Shown here: positions 37,748 through 47,151 of the stretch, one piece after another
How the letters are laid out: each line of letters starts with the position of its first letter
Position numbering within the stretch: position 1 is the first letter of the stretch
DNA from: SXOA01 sp046153945
GTDB taxonomy: Bacteria > Planctomycetota > Planctomycetia > Pirellulales > Pirellulaceae
Assembly (NCBI GenBank): GCA_046153945.1
Contig: JBJXFF010000220.1
Location: 18,096 to 82,095 of the forward strand
Direction: 5' to 3'
DNA: 64,000 nucleotides
Notes under the pieces: generated by a model
Database searches by the model: none
What the model saw: only the letters and a program-made list of their open reading frames with translations
What the model was told of the DNA's origin: nothing
Made by a program: the position numbers and the translations under genes

Positions 37748-38971
37748 TTACGCCGCTCGCCGCTGCTGTTCGCGGCGAGCGAGTTTCTTCAATCGGCGGC
37801 GCTCAGACTTGGAAACCTGCTCGTCGGAGTCGTCGTCGGATTCCTCGTCGTCATCGTCGTCATCGCGCGACGAGGATGAAACGGCCAGCTTGCGGGCCAA
37901 GGGGCCGGGTTTGGTGTTGCTCGGCGGAGCGGCCGGGCGGGGGGACGTAAGGGTCGCTTTGGAAATGCTGGCCTTCGGGTCTTTGTTCTGACTATTGGCG
38001 GCCGGTGCGGCGGCGGGTCTGGCCGGTTCTTCTTTTTCAGCGGGCTCATCGGCGGCATCATCGTCGTTGCGGACAACGGCTAGTTTGGCCTTGCTCTTCT
38101 TTTTCTTTTTGCCGTCCTTGGCCCGCAGGCGGAGCGGCAGTTTGCCAGCTGCGTCGAGGCAGACGTGGCGGGCATAAAGGGCGAGGGTGGCGATAACCGC
38201 AACGTGGGCGATGAGCGTGACAGCGCTGACGAGCACCGTGGAGACGAGCTGGCTGGTGATGGTCCAAAGTCCCAGTGCCAACATTCCGGCCCCGATGTAG
38301 AGCACGGCGGCGACAGCGAGGGCGCTAAAGGCTGACAGCGTATGCCACGTTTCAATCCCTAGCCGAATGGCGAGCGCTCCGAACACCAGCAAGTAGAGTC
38401 CCATCCAGCAGAGGTCCGTCAGTTGCGGCTGGCCGGTGAGGACGGCGAGGCCCGCACCAATCGCGTGGTGAATTCCACTGGCACAGTCGAGGCTTCCCCA
38501 GAGCAGAGCCGCCGCGGTCCACATCCAGACCTGATAGCGGCCACTGTAATCGTCGACCCGATGGCGGCGGACGCTCAAAATCACCAGCGAAGCCGCACTT
38601 CCCAACGCCAGCAAGCAGGCCCCGTACCAGGCCGCCACATTTCCGCGGCTGGCGAGGTCGAGGGCGGCGAAGCGGTGGGCGAGCGGATAAGCCGCGGTTC
38701 CCCAACTGCTGGTCTGTAAATAGATGTAAAGCGTTTCGAGAGCCGCGATGCCGGTGAGGGCAACAAGGACGATCATCGTCACCAGAAACGGGCGAACCGG
38801 AATCAACTCGGTGATGCGGGGCTGATGGTCCTCCAGGACCGCTTCGCTGTAGGCGCGGAGTTGCTTCTTAGCGCCGGAAGTATCGGGCGAATCGACCTCT
38901 GAACCGGACGTAATTTCGTCCATCAGGACGCGCCGTCGGCGTTCGTCGAGCTGGCCGCGTCGAAAATCCAT
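37748..38971 (-). CDS. polytopic membrane protein with charged C-terminal tail
   Basis: The 407-residue protein has a hydrophilic N-terminus, about six or seven membrane segments between 65 and 285 (for example FLVTMIVLVALTGIAALETL, VAAVLYIGAGMLALGLWTI, STVLVSAVTLIAHVAVIATL), then a 120-residue tail with a Lys block (KDGKKKKKSKAK), an Ala/Pro linker, an acidic block around RDDDDDDEESDDD and a final basic stretch. I do not recognise a family. The alternating charge blocks look disordered and may bind RNA, ribosomes or membranes. Confidence 0.65.
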   Translation of the reverse strand: MDFRRGQLDERRRRVLMDEITSGSEVDSPDTSGAKKQLRAYSEAVLEDHQPRITELIPVRPFLVTMIVLVALTGIAALETLYIYLQTSSWGTAAYPLAHRFAALDLASRGNVAAWYGACLLALGSAASLVILSVRRHRVDDYSGRYQVWMWTAAALLWGSLDCASGIHHAIGAGLAVLTGQPQLTDLCWMGLYLLVFGALAIRLGIETWHTLSAFSALAVAAVLYIGAGMLALGLWTITSQLVSTVLVSAVTLIAHVAVIATLALYARHVCLDAAGKLPLRLRAKDGKKKKKSKAKLAVVRNDDDAADEPAEKEEPARPAAAPAANSQNKDPKASISKATLTSPRPAAPPSNTKPGPLARKLAVSSSSRDDDDDDEESDDDSDEQVSKSERRRLKKLARREQQRRAA

Positions 38972-39108
38972 TTTCGCGTAGGCAGGTGAGAGGAGTCGCG
39001 GCTGGAATGCCGCGGCCGGCGGGAGTAGATAATCCTTCCCCCAAGTTCGGCAAAAGGAGGGGCCGAACTGTACTTTGGGGGCGCGAGGCGGAAGGGTCGG
39101 TAACGAGT

Positions 39109-39169
39109 CACTAAGCCGAAGCGCAAGTGAGGGAGAGCCGGCCCCCCTCGCTTGCGCTTCGGGTTAGTG
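39109..39169. repeat. palindromic element (family D)
   Basis: Arms of about 25 bases, CACTAAGCCGAAGCGCAAGT and the complement of CACTAACCCGAAGCGCAAGC, with 11 bases between. It lies after the tpx stop and before the promoter side of the 37748-38971 gene, both on the minus strand. No T tract. Confidence 0.85.
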
Positions 39170-39186
39170 TGAGTCCTACATCTTGC

Positions 39187-39705
39187 CTAAACGGCAGCCT
39201 TCAGCGCCGTCATTGCCGCTTCGTAATTCGGCTCGCTGGTGACTTCCTTCACCGTCTCGGCGTAGACGACTTTGCCGTCTTTGTCGAGGACGAAGACTCC
39301 GCGGGCCAGGACCAACAGATCCTCAATGAGCATCCCCCAGTAGCGGCCGAAGGAGCGGTCCTGATAATCGCTGCCGACTTTCATGTTCTTGATCGATTCC
39401 GCCCCGCAAAAACGATTCATGGCGAACGGCAGGTCGAGGCTGATGGTGACAGCGTTGACCTTGTCGCCGAGGCTCGAAAGCTGCTCGTTGAACTTCTTGG
39501 TCTGAGTGGCGCAAACGCCGGTATCCAGCGAGGGGACAACGCTCAAAATCGTCGCTTTTCCCTTCAAGCAGCAGGGGGTGATCGCTTTCAGGCCCCCTTC
39601 AAAGTAATGAACCTTGAAGTACGGTGCCTGCTGGCCAACTTTGACCTCTTCACCGGCCAAAGTCATCGGGGTCCCTTTGAACGTGACAGCATTGGGGCGG
39701 GGCAT
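39187..39705 (-). CDS. tpx: thiol peroxidase (Tpx)
   Basis: The 172-residue protein matches Tpx in length and layout. SVVPSLDTGVCATQTKKF holds the peroxidatic Cys in the T-x-x-C motif, and MNRFCGAESI holds the resolving Cys about 33 residues on. VTFKGTPMTLAGEEVKVG is the family's N-terminal hairpin. It reduces alkyl hydroperoxides or H2O2 with thioredoxin, in the cytoplasm or periplasm (no signal here). It is followed by a family D palindrome. Confidence 0.95.
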   Translation of the reverse strand: MPRPNAVTFKGTPMTLAGEEVKVGQQAPYFKVHYFEGGLKAITPCCLKGKATILSVVPSLDTGVCATQTKKFNEQLSSLGDKVNAVTISLDLPFAMNRFCGAESIKNMKVGSDYQDRSFGRYWGMLIEDLLVLARGVFVLDKDGKVVYAETVKEVTSEPNYEAAMTALKAAV

Positions 39706-39800
39706 GGAGAGCTCCTGTTATTTTGGGTGCGGATTGGCGGGGAATCAGGTTTCAATATTGTGCTCGTCGGCGAGGGGCACAAGGGGGTTGATAGTACTCT

Positions 39801-41078
39801 TCACGCTCCGCGTGAAGAATCCTCACGCGTGGTCCCTAGTGACGGGGTCGGACTACTATCCAGCCACTTCATCGCCGGAATGAGCAGCCAGCAGGCGGCT
39901 GTGGATAGGCTGCCGAGGAGGACGAGGAGGGAGTAGGCAATCGGCGTGCTGCCAAAATGAATTCCCAGCCAGTCATAGCAGCTTCCGCCGACGAGGATTC
40001 CCAAATTCGTGCCGGTGTTGGAAAGGGCCATGAGGGCGGCGAAGGTGGTTCCCGCGGATTCGACCTTGCAGACGCGGGCGGCCATGTCGAGTTGCACCAG
40101 CAATCCGAGCATGTAAAACAGGCCCGCCAACAAGCTCACAAGCAAGGCGCTAGGCCCGTTCCACATCACCAGATAGACGAGCGAACTGCAGACACCGGCC
40201 ACAATCGAGCCGTGGATCAGCCAGCGGATGGGGATCTTCGGCCCCCAAGCCGCATAGCCAATGCAAGCGATGATGGACCCGAGCCCCGAGATCGAACGAG
40301 TATGACCGACGAATTGTTCGCTGAGGTTCAAGTATTTGGTCATGTAGTCTTCCTGCACGACGCTGGAAAACGGATTGAAGTTCCAGAGGAACAGGAACGT
40401 GCCGACTGTCCAAACGAGCGGTGATCTGAGTGTGCTTGCGAGCGAGCGGAGTGCGTTTTCTTCCTGTGTGGCGACAATCGGCGGCTCTTTGACGACCAGC
40501 AGCGTCATCAGGAGCGAAAGGGCCGCCAGGGTGCCGCAAATCAAGCAGCCAAGCCACGGCAGGTGATTCTGCGACAGCCAGCCACCGATGCTGCCGGTGA
40601 GCATCGTCGCCGAGTAAATCGCCCCCCACTGAATCGCCTGAAAGCGTCCGGTCAGGCCGTACTTTTGCCCAGACGCCACGGCCAAAGCGTCCACAACGAC
40701 ATCGGTGAATGCCACCCCCAGCGATGCCCCTCCAATTAGTCCAAATATAAGCTTCAGCCGCGGCAGCTCAAACGGAATGATCGCTACAGCAAACAAACAC
40801 CCAGCCGCCAGCAGCGTGGAGAGGAGCAAATACGACTTCCGCCGCGAGCCAAACAGCGGCACAAAATCGCTCGTCAGTCCGAAGAGCAATTTGAACGACC
40901 AGGGAAGCCCGATGAGAAACAAGTAACTGGAAATCTCGCCGCTCGAAACCTTGAGATACCGCAATTGGGCCCGGAGCGGCTGGGCAATCAGTCCCTCGGT
41001 CGGTTCCGCAAAACCTTGCACGAAGTAAAGCGTGGCAAAGAGTAGGGAGAGGAGCAGAATCTCACGACGCAGCGGCAT
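39801..41078 (-). CDS. MFS transporter, BT1/AmpG-like
   Basis: The 425 residues have about twelve membrane segments. The N-terminal LLFATLYFVQGFAEPTEGL and SFKLLFGLTSDFVPLFGSRR match the folate-biopterin/AmpG-like branch of the major facilitator superfamily, with the loop 2-3 motif D-x-x-P-x-x-G-x-R-R. FTDVVVDALAVASGQKYGL carries two membrane-embedded Asp residues typical of that branch. Substrate unknown; folates, pterins or muropeptides are the known cargo of relatives. Confidence 0.82.
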   Translation of the reverse strand: MPLRREILLLSLLFATLYFVQGFAEPTEGLIAQPLRAQLRYLKVSSGEISSYLFLIGLPWSFKLLFGLTSDFVPLFGSRRKSYLLLSTLLAAGCLFAVAIIPFELPRLKLIFGLIGGASLGVAFTDVVVDALAVASGQKYGLTGRFQAIQWGAIYSATMLTGSIGGWLSQNHLPWLGCLICGTLAALSLLMTLLVVKEPPIVATQEENALRSLASTLRSPLVWTVGTFLFLWNFNPFSSVVQEDYMTKYLNLSEQFVGHTRSISGLGSIIACIGYAAWGPKIPIRWLIHGSIVAGVCSSLVYLVMWNGPSALLVSLLAGLFYMLGLLVQLDMAARVCKVESAGTTFAALMALSNTGTNLGILVGGSCYDWLGIHFGSTPIAYSLLVLLGSLSTAACWLLIPAMKWLDSSPTPSLGTTREDSSRGA

Positions 41079-41259
41079 GCCCGCAGTTTAGCAGGGTGGG
41101 GGGACCAATATGGAGAGTGACGGGCTGGGCTCCTCGCTTCTGGGGGCAAGGTTTTAGTTGACGGAAAGCCTTGTCAGTTTTATAGTTAGTTAGTGCGCGA
41201 ACGAACTGCGCATCTATTTCCTTTAGGTTCGGTCCAGTTCTTTTCGCAGGGAAGGCGTC

Positions 41260-41751
41260 ATGAATAGCGCAGAAGGATCCGGCGTTGGTTTTGCCACAAT
41301 GCGGGGCCGCGATTTTCCCACCATTCGGCAGTTCACGGTCCTCCTGGAAAATCGGGTCGGCCAGCTACTGGAAGTGGTGCGGCGGTTCGAGGGGAGCCGC
41401 GTCCGGATTGTCGCACTTTCCATCAATGACGCCACGGAATGCGCCCTCCTTCGTCTGCTCCTCTCGCACCCCGAGCAAGGGCGGGAGATTTTGGAGCGAG
41501 CCGGCCTCGCCATCATCGAGACCGACCTGATCGGCGTCGAATTGCCGGAAGGAAAGCAGCCGCTGGTCCAGGTATGCACGGCACTTCTCCAGGCGGAAGT
41601 GAACATTGTCCAAGCCTATCCCCTAATCGTTCGCCCCCACGGCAACCCAGCCGTCGCCCTGATGGTCGATAACCTCGAAATGGCGATGGAGACGCTCCAC
41701 ACCAAGGGTTTCACCATGATCACCGAAGGGGACTTGGCGGACGAGGAATAA
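41260..41751 (+). CDS. tandem ACT-domain protein
   Basis: Start at 41260 follows GGGAAGG with a good spacing. The 163 residues hold two ACT-type beta-alpha-beta units: FTVLLENRVGQLLEVVRRFE near 25-44 and PLVQVCTALLQAEVNIVQAY near 106. Such proteins bind amino acids and regulate biosynthetic enzymes or sense branched-chain and aromatic amino acids. No enzyme is fused. It ends 10 bases before a palindrome (family E). Confidence 0.85.
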   Translation: MNSAEGSGVGFATMRGRDFPTIRQFTVLLENRVGQLLEVVRRFEGSRVRIVALSINDATECALLRLLLSHPEQGREILERAGLAIIETDLIGVELPEGKQPLVQVCTALLQAEVNIVQAYPLIVRPHGNPAVALMVDNLEMAMETLHTKGFTMITEGDLADEE

Positions 41752-41760
41752 CTCCTCGGC

Positions 41761-41878
41761 GGATGGCCGCGAAAAACGCAAAAAGTCGCAAAAAAAAGAG
41801 AGACGCGAGAGAAGTATTCGATACTCGATTTTCCGGCGCGGATTTTTTGTGCCTTTTCGTGTTTTTCGCGGCCATTCC
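41761..41878. repeat. palindromic element (family E)
   Basis: Arms of about 36 bases, the left containing GATGGCCGCGAAAAACGCAA and the right its close complement, with about 40 AT-richer bases in the middle. It lies between the convergent ACT and zinc-ribbon genes and can fold in both transcripts. Confidence 0.85.
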
Positions 41879-41887
41879 CGTCTTCGA

Positions 41888-42682
41888 CTACCGGAATACC
41901 TTGTCCGATAGCTCCGGCAGTTTCCTGATGCCGATTTTGCGGACGGTGGTCCAGGGGATGATGGTGACGGAGTAATTGCCGTCCCCGTCCTTGCTGCCGA
42001 AAACGCCGAACTCCTTAATGGAAAGGACCTCGGAGTACAGTTCGGGGGAGATGATTTCCCCTTCGGCCAGGAAGATTTCCAATTCGGTGTCGTCAGTTTT
42101 GCGATCCCACAGGCGGCCGACGATGTAGCAGAGGGGATGTATGCCGTCCGGAGGCGGATCGACGGTGTCTTCCACCTCGACCGCTTCATAAACTTCCTCG
42201 GCGCTTTCATCGGTTTCAAATCCGGGGAATACAAATTGATCGCCGCTGGAACTCTCTGGGACGGGCTCCTCAGGTGTTTCTTCGGGGAGTTCGAGTTCTT
42301 CCTCGTCCGAGGGAATACGGAACTTAGCTCCGCAATGCGGGCATTTACCTGCTTTCCCTTTTAGGCTGGGGGGCCCGTTGAGTTTGTGTCCGTTCGGGCA
42401 AAGAAAAACGAACAGGTCCGCTGGGTTCATCTTGCCTTTGCCGCTTCCCTGGCTGATTTCCGCGGCAGCGGCCTTCACCTCGGCTGGCTTCTCTTCTCCC
42501 TGGCTCTCGACGGGTGCTTCGCTCGGCGTTTCGGCCGCCTGTTCTTCTGCTGGCTCTTCATCCTCCTCGGGGGTGGGAACGACGAAGGGGGTGTTGCACT
42601 TGGGGCATTTTCCCGGCTTGCCGGACAGATTGTCGGGAGCCGTGAGCTGATGTCCGTTGGGGCAAAGGAACTTGATCGGCAT
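41888..42682 (-). CDS. double zinc-ribbon protein
   Basis: The 264-residue protein has two similar ribbons: FLCPNGHQLTAPDNLSGKPG followed by KCPKCNTPF at the start, and FLCPNGHKLNGPPSLKGKAG followed by KCPHCGAKF near 95. The linker between them and the one after are rich in Glu/Pro. The C-terminal 90 residues (HPLCYIVGRLWDRKTDDTEL, VTIIPWTTVRKIGIRKLPEL) form an unrecognised domain. Such ribbon-plus-domain proteins are common in planctomycetes. No signal peptide; cytoplasmic. Confidence 0.8.
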   Translation of the reverse strand: MPIKFLCPNGHQLTAPDNLSGKPGKCPKCNTPFVVPTPEEDEEPAEEQAAETPSEAPVESQGEEKPAEVKAAAAEISQGSGKGKMNPADLFVFLCPNGHKLNGPPSLKGKAGKCPHCGAKFRIPSDEEELELPEETPEEPVPESSSGDQFVFPGFETDESAEEVYEAVEVEDTVDPPPDGIHPLCYIVGRLWDRKTDDTELEIFLAEGEIISPELYSEVLSIKEFGVFGSKDGDGNYSVTIIPWTTVRKIGIRKLPELSDKVFR

Positions 42683-42944
42683 GAGGCATTTCTGAAAAAG
42701 TGGTGCAAGCGCCGGCGAAGAAGCAGTCTTGATGGTAGTTCATGGGCGAGCATGGTTCAACGATCATGTGCGTCAACTTGACGCCGCCCGCTCATGTGCG
42801 AAACTAGCGGAAGCAGCGGGCGGAACAGAGTCCTTGGCCGTTGGCATCAGCCGGCAAAGCAGCGACGGACATTCTGCCCGTTCGCCGCGCCCACTTCGGC
42901 GAATTTGTATCCCCCCTGAGCCGCACCTTGGGAATCCCTCGCTT

Positions 42945-43772
42945 ATGGCGATTGACGTAACCTGCGCCGCCTGCAAAACCCGTTTTCAGGTGAGCGATAA
43001 ATTCGCCGGCAAGCAGGGCCCGTGCCCCAAATGCAAAACGGTCATCACCGTCCCGTCCAAAAAGGACGAGGTGGTCATCCATGCCCCGGAAGGTTCCGGA
43101 CCGAAGGATAGCAAGGGGCAACTCGTCCTCAAACCGCTCACGCGGAAGGAGACGCGACTGACGCCGATCAACATCGGCATCATCGCGGGGAGCGTAATTC
43201 TGATCCTCCTTATGTCGCTAGTGCTGCGAATCACCTACGCGAAGGCACTGCAGCCGCCGGCATCCGCTGCCGAGGGGACTAAGGGAAAATTGCCTAAAAC
43301 CAAGGTAGAAACGCCCTCAGGGACCGGCAAGAAAACGGCTGGCAAGAAGGATGACCAGGCGGAGGCCATCGGAATCACCGTCCCCCTCCCGCTGCAAGTT
43401 ATTCTCGCACTGGGATCCATCCTGCTGGCACCGGCGATTGCCTTTGCCGGATACACGTTTCTGCGAAACGACGAACTAGAGCCGTATCGCGGGCAAGCCC
43501 TTTGGATTCGGCTGGCGATTTTCGCGCTGGCGTATCCGGCGATGTGGGGAATTTATTGGGCCGTGTTTGCCTACTTGGGAGTCAATCCGCCGCTGATCGC
43601 CCTCGCCATGATTATTCCGCTGTTGATTTTGGGGGGTGCATTCATCGCGCACGTCACGCTCGATATCGAATACGGCACGGCTCTGCTCCACTGCTGCATG
43701 TACTTGAGCGCCACCGTGCTGCTGCGGCTGATTATAGGCTTGCCGCCGCATTGGTCGGTGTGGGGGACGTAA
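42945..43772 (+). CDS. zinc-ribbon membrane protein
   Basis: Start at 42945 (MAIDVTCAACKTRFQVSDKF). The N-terminal ribbon CAACKTRFQVSDKFAGKQGP and CPKC is the same type as in the neighbour on the other strand. A helix near 75-95 (IIAGSVILILLMSLVLRI), a Lys/Thr linker and four more helices follow to residue 270. I see no enzyme motif. The last 41 bases overlap the convergent YheT-type gene. Confidence 0.75.
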   Translation: MAIDVTCAACKTRFQVSDKFAGKQGPCPKCKTVITVPSKKDEVVIHAPEGSGPKDSKGQLVLKPLTRKETRLTPINIGIIAGSVILILLMSLVLRITYAKALQPPASAAEGTKGKLPKTKVETPSGTGKKTAGKKDDQAEAIGITVPLPLQVILALGSILLAPAIAFAGYTFLRNDELEPYRGQALWIRLAIFALAYPAMWGIYWAVFAYLGVNPPLIALAMIIPLLILGGAFIAHVTLDIEYGTALLHCCMYLSATVLLRLIIGLPPHWSVWGT

Positions 43773-44796
43773 ACCGCGTGGTCCAGCGGCGCTTCGGCAC
43801 GCTGCTCGTGGTCAGCCATTCCACAATCCGCCAATCCATCCAGCGGCGGTCGGGGTCTGCCCCCTTCACCCCAAAAAAGCCGAGATGTCCCCCGCTCGGC
43901 ACGATGACCAATTTGGTCGAATTAGAATAAGTCGCGGCTTCAAAAGGGCCAATCGGAACGATGGGGTCGTCCGCTGCCGCAACCACGACGGTGGGAACTT
44001 CAATTTCCTTTAGCAGCGGCCTTGAACTGGCGAGATGGTAATATTCATCCGCCGACGAATACCCGGCAAGCGGCGCGGTAAACCGTTCGTCAAACTCCCG
44101 AAGTCGGCGCGGCAACGGATTCAATGGCGGATCGAACTCCTTGGGCACTCGCTGCCGCCGAATGGCGGTGGCCCGGAGCAGGTTCCGCAAAAACGACTTG
44201 TTGTAGAGCCGGTTCACACCCCGCTCCATGTTCCGCGAGCAGTCGATCAAATCAATCGGCGGAGCAACAGCCATCGCTCCCGCCAGATTTGCCGGCCGCT
44301 GTCGCCCCATCTCTCCCAGCAGCTTGAGAATGTGATTGGCTCCCATGGAGAACCCGACGAGAAAGACGGGTAAATCAACACAAGTCTCCATCACATGGGC
44401 CAATGCCGCACCAACATCATCGCTCCGTCCCGCATGCGTCGGCAGATTGGCCAGGCTGGCTCCCGCCCCGCAGCCGCGAAGGTCCATCCGGAAAACCCGC
44501 ACACCCTTGGCCACCAACTTGGCCGCCGTCCTCTGCATGTAAGTAGAGTCATGCGAACCGCCGAGACCGTGCACCAGCAATGCGATGCGATCAGGTTCTT
44601 TCCCTCCACTGGGCAAATCGTCATGCAGAACAATCCGGTCGTCGTCCGGCAAAGTGACCAGATGCTGCTTGCTCCCCGGAGCCCATTTCAAACCAGGTAG
44701 ATAGCAACCCAGCACTGTTTGGGCATGTCCGCCACGAACCAGAGGGTGTGGAATGAAGGACGGGAACATAGGAATGCCAGGAACCGGAAGGACCAA
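43732..44796 (-). CDS. YheT-family alpha/beta hydrolase
   Basis: The 354-residue protein has the family motifs IALLVHGLGGSHDSTYM, RMDLRGCGAGAS, the nucleophile elbow FLVGFSMGANHILK (Ser in GFSMG), the acid in VVAAADDPIVPI and the His in PSGGHLGFFG. The family hydrolyses lipids or esters. The first ATG (44796) and the one at 44769 (MFPSFIPHPLVRGGHAQTVL) are both plausible. Convergent with the zinc-ribbon membrane gene. Confidence 0.9.
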   Translation of the reverse strand: MVLPVPGIPMFPSFIPHPLVRGGHAQTVLGCYLPGLKWAPGSKQHLVTLPDDDRIVLHDDLPSGGKEPDRIALLVHGLGGSHDSTYMQRTAAKLVAKGVRVFRMDLRGCGAGASLANLPTHAGRSDDVGAALAHVMETCVDLPVFLVGFSMGANHILKLLGEMGRQRPANLAGAMAVAPPIDLIDCSRNMERGVNRLYNKSFLRNLLRATAIRRQRVPKEFDPPLNPLPRRLREFDERFTAPLAGYSSADEYYHLASSRPLLKEIEVPTVVVAAADDPIVPIGPFEAATYSNSTKLVIVPSGGHLGFFGVKGADPDRRWMDWRIVEWLTTSSVPKRRWTTRFTSPTPTNAAASL

Positions 44797-45016
44797 GGAA
44801 TGGCCGGAAACAGCCTGCCTGGAGAGTCCCCTAAAGTTACGTGATTTTGAGCGTCAATCAAGACGCGGGAGGGAAAATTTATTGTTCCGTTCGCCGAAAG
44901 GGGCTGGAAATCTTCTCCCATTCTTCCCAGACTTCCCGCAACGCCGCAGGTCGTTAGAGGTCATCGGCCAACATTTGTTGCTGGCAAAACGGGTGATTAA
45001 AAGTAAGGCAGGGCAT

Positions 45017-45259
45017 TCATTTACCAACCCACCAGCGACAATAGCGGGTGAGCAAGCCATCGGCCCATGCCACATTGTCTGTGATGACAAGCAGCGGATA
45101 GTAGATTGTCTGATAGCCGGACTCTGAGAGATAGCGTTTTTGAACAAGCCGCAATGCTGGGCCTGTGCTTAAGACGTAAGCGACTAGCGCGATAGTCATG
45201 ATGATTCCGGCGGCTATCGCCAATGTGCATCCGCTCCGATTCTGCCGTTGTTTTTCCAT
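45017..45259 (-). CDS. small one-helix membrane protein
   Basis: The 80-residue product from 45259 begins MEKQRQNRSGCTLAIAAGII, with a hydrophobic helix at about 10-32 (TLAIAAGIIMTIALVAYVL) and a soluble end with aromatic residues (SGYQTIYYPLLVITDN, LLTRYCRWWVGK). I do not know the family. An alternative start 27 codons upstream is not supported by a ribosome site. Confidence 0.5.
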   Translation of the reverse strand: MEKQRQNRSGCTLAIAAGIIMTIALVAYVLSTGPALRLVQKRYLSESGYQTIYYPLLVITDNVAWADGLLTRYCRWWVGK

Positions 45260-45397
45260 GCCTCCCATTCTATCCTCCGGCGCATGCGGCTGACCTGGGT
45301 GGAGATTTGACCTTTTCCAATTTGCCCAACCCTTAGGCACCAGCCTTGAATACGTCTAAAAAAATCGCCAGCAACAAATGTAGGCCCATGACCGCCG

Positions 45398-46825
45398 TTA
45401 GACATGCACTTCGGCGTGCGGAGTCTCGCCGGCATAGCGAGCCAATATCGGCGCCACAACTTCCGCCAGAAACTCATCGACTTGTTCTGGCGCGCGGCCA
45501 ATGAAATGGCTGCTATCCAGGGCGCTTGCCAAGTTTACTCCGGAAAATGCCTTGTCCTGGGCGAGTCGCTGGAGCAGGTCATTGGGCTTCCCTTGCTGTT
45601 TGACGACTTGAGCCGCTTCCTGGCTGTGAACGCGAATTCGCTCGTGCAATTCCTGGCGGTCACCTCCCGCTTGAACGGCCGCCATCAGGAGATTCTCGGT
45701 CGCCATGAAGGGGAGTTCTTCGGCCAGGTTTTTGGCGATGACCTGCGGATAAACGACCAACCCCGTGCTGACGTTCTGCAGCAGAATCAAGATCGCATCA
45801 ATCGCCAAAAACGCTTGCGGCAGCACGAGCCGGCGGTTGGCGCTGTCATCCAGCGTCCTTTCCAGCCACTGCGTGGAAGCGGTATTTGCCGTGCTGGATT
45901 GCAAGCTCGTGACAAACCGCGCGAGCGAACAGACCCGCTCGCTCCGCATCGGATTCCGCTTGTAGGCCATTGCCGACGAGCCAATCTGCTCCGCCTCAAA
46001 CGGCTCTTCCACTTCCTTGCGGCTGGCGAGTATTCGCAAATCGGTCCCCAGTTTGTGAGCCGATTGGGCCACGCCGCTGAGGACATCCAGAACCTGGCTA
46101 TCGATCTTCCGGGTGTAAGTCTGCCCGGTAACTGCGTAACTCTCTTCAAAGCCGAGCTTCTGCGAGACGAGTCTCTCCAGCTTGCGGACCTTCGCATGAT
46201 CACCGTCAAACAAGGCCAAAAAGCTCGCCTGCGTGCCGGTCGTCCCTTTCACGCTCCGAGCCTTGATGCTCGCGATCCGGTGCTCCACTTCCGCCAGGTC
46301 CAGCACCAGGTCATAGGCCCAGAGGCAGGCCCGCTTTCCCACCGTCGTCGGCTGGGCGGGCTGCAAGTGGGTGAAGCCGAGGCAAGCCAGGCTCCGCTGT
46401 TCCTTGGCGAAAGCGGCCAGCGACCGAATGACTCCGGCCAGGCGGCGGGCCACCATTTGCAAACCTTCGCGGAGCAGAATCAAATCGGTGTTGTCCGTGA
46501 CGTAGCAGCTTGTCGCTCCCAGATGGATGATGGCCCGCGCAGAAGGGCAGACATCTCCATACGCATGCACATGGGCCATCACGTCGTGCCGCAGCTTTTT
46601 TTCGTAAGCCCGCGCCGCGGCGAAATCGATGGCGTCCGTGTGCGCCGCAAGCTCGGCAATCTGCTGCGGAGTAATCGGCAGTCCCAGTTCCGCCTCTGCC
46701 TCGGCCAGGACCACCCACAGCTTCCGCCAGGTGCTGTGCTTCCGCTGCTCACTCCAGAGCCGGCTCATCTCCGCCGAAGCATAACGGGAAGTTAAGGGAT
46801 TCTCGTAGCGTTCGTGCTGGGACAT
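45398..46825 (-). CDS. purB: adenylosuccinate lyase
   Basis: Start at 46825 (MSQHERYENPLTSRYASAEM). The 475 residues match the fumarase/aspartase superfamily, with the signature loop SSAMAYKRNPMRSERV, the region HLGATSCYVTDNTD and FTHLQPAQPTTVGKR. In purine synthesis it releases fumarate from SAICAR and adenylosuccinate. The soluble tetramer is cytoplasmic. Placement next to no other pur genes is normal for this phylum. Confidence 0.93.
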   Translation of the reverse strand: MSQHERYENPLTSRYASAEMSRLWSEQRKHSTWRKLWVVLAEAEAELGLPITPQQIAELAAHTDAIDFAAARAYEKKLRHDVMAHVHAYGDVCPSARAIIHLGATSCYVTDNTDLILLREGLQMVARRLAGVIRSLAAFAKEQRSLACLGFTHLQPAQPTTVGKRACLWAYDLVLDLAEVEHRIASIKARSVKGTTGTQASFLALFDGDHAKVRKLERLVSQKLGFEESYAVTGQTYTRKIDSQVLDVLSGVAQSAHKLGTDLRILASRKEVEEPFEAEQIGSSAMAYKRNPMRSERVCSLARFVTSLQSSTANTASTQWLERTLDDSANRRLVLPQAFLAIDAILILLQNVSTGLVVYPQVIAKNLAEELPFMATENLLMAAVQAGGDRQELHERIRVHSQEAAQVVKQQGKPNDLLQRLAQDKAFSGVNLASALDSSHFIGRAPEQVDEFLAEVVAPILARYAGETPHAEVHV

Positions 46826-46892
46826 GTCTCTATAGTAACCATCGCAAGGAGTCTTCCAAAGAGGCATTCATCCTTCCGAAAGCAATCGGGAA

Positions 46893-47010
46893 AGGAAGGC
46901 AAAATGATGGAAGGCAAAATGATAAGAAAAGACGGAACGTGGCAGGATAATGGGCGTCTGACGTTTCACTTTCTCTCTTATGATTTTGGCTTCCATCATT
47001 TTGCCAATTC
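46893..47010. repeat. palindromic element (family A), second copy
   Basis: Arms of about 38 bases (46893-46930 and 46969-47010) repeat GGAAGGCAAAATGAT and its complement. It is related to the inner part of the element at 2252-2398 but without the outer CACAGAGG arms. It lies in the promoter-side gap between purB and the PQQ-propeller gene. Confidence 0.8.
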
Positions 47011-47151
47011 CTTCCCGACTTGAACCGCCGGGAACAGTCCCGGCGAAAATTACTCGTTTGAACAAGTATCTGCTTGTCGGGAACTAAGAAAAGTCCTATC
47101 CTAAAAGGACTATTTGCCCTCCCTGCCTCGTTTCTTCACCCCGGTGAACCC

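Noticed and set aside
44854..45147. 97-codon minus-strand frame
   Set aside because: Overlaps the better-supported 80-residue membrane protein in another frame and has no features.
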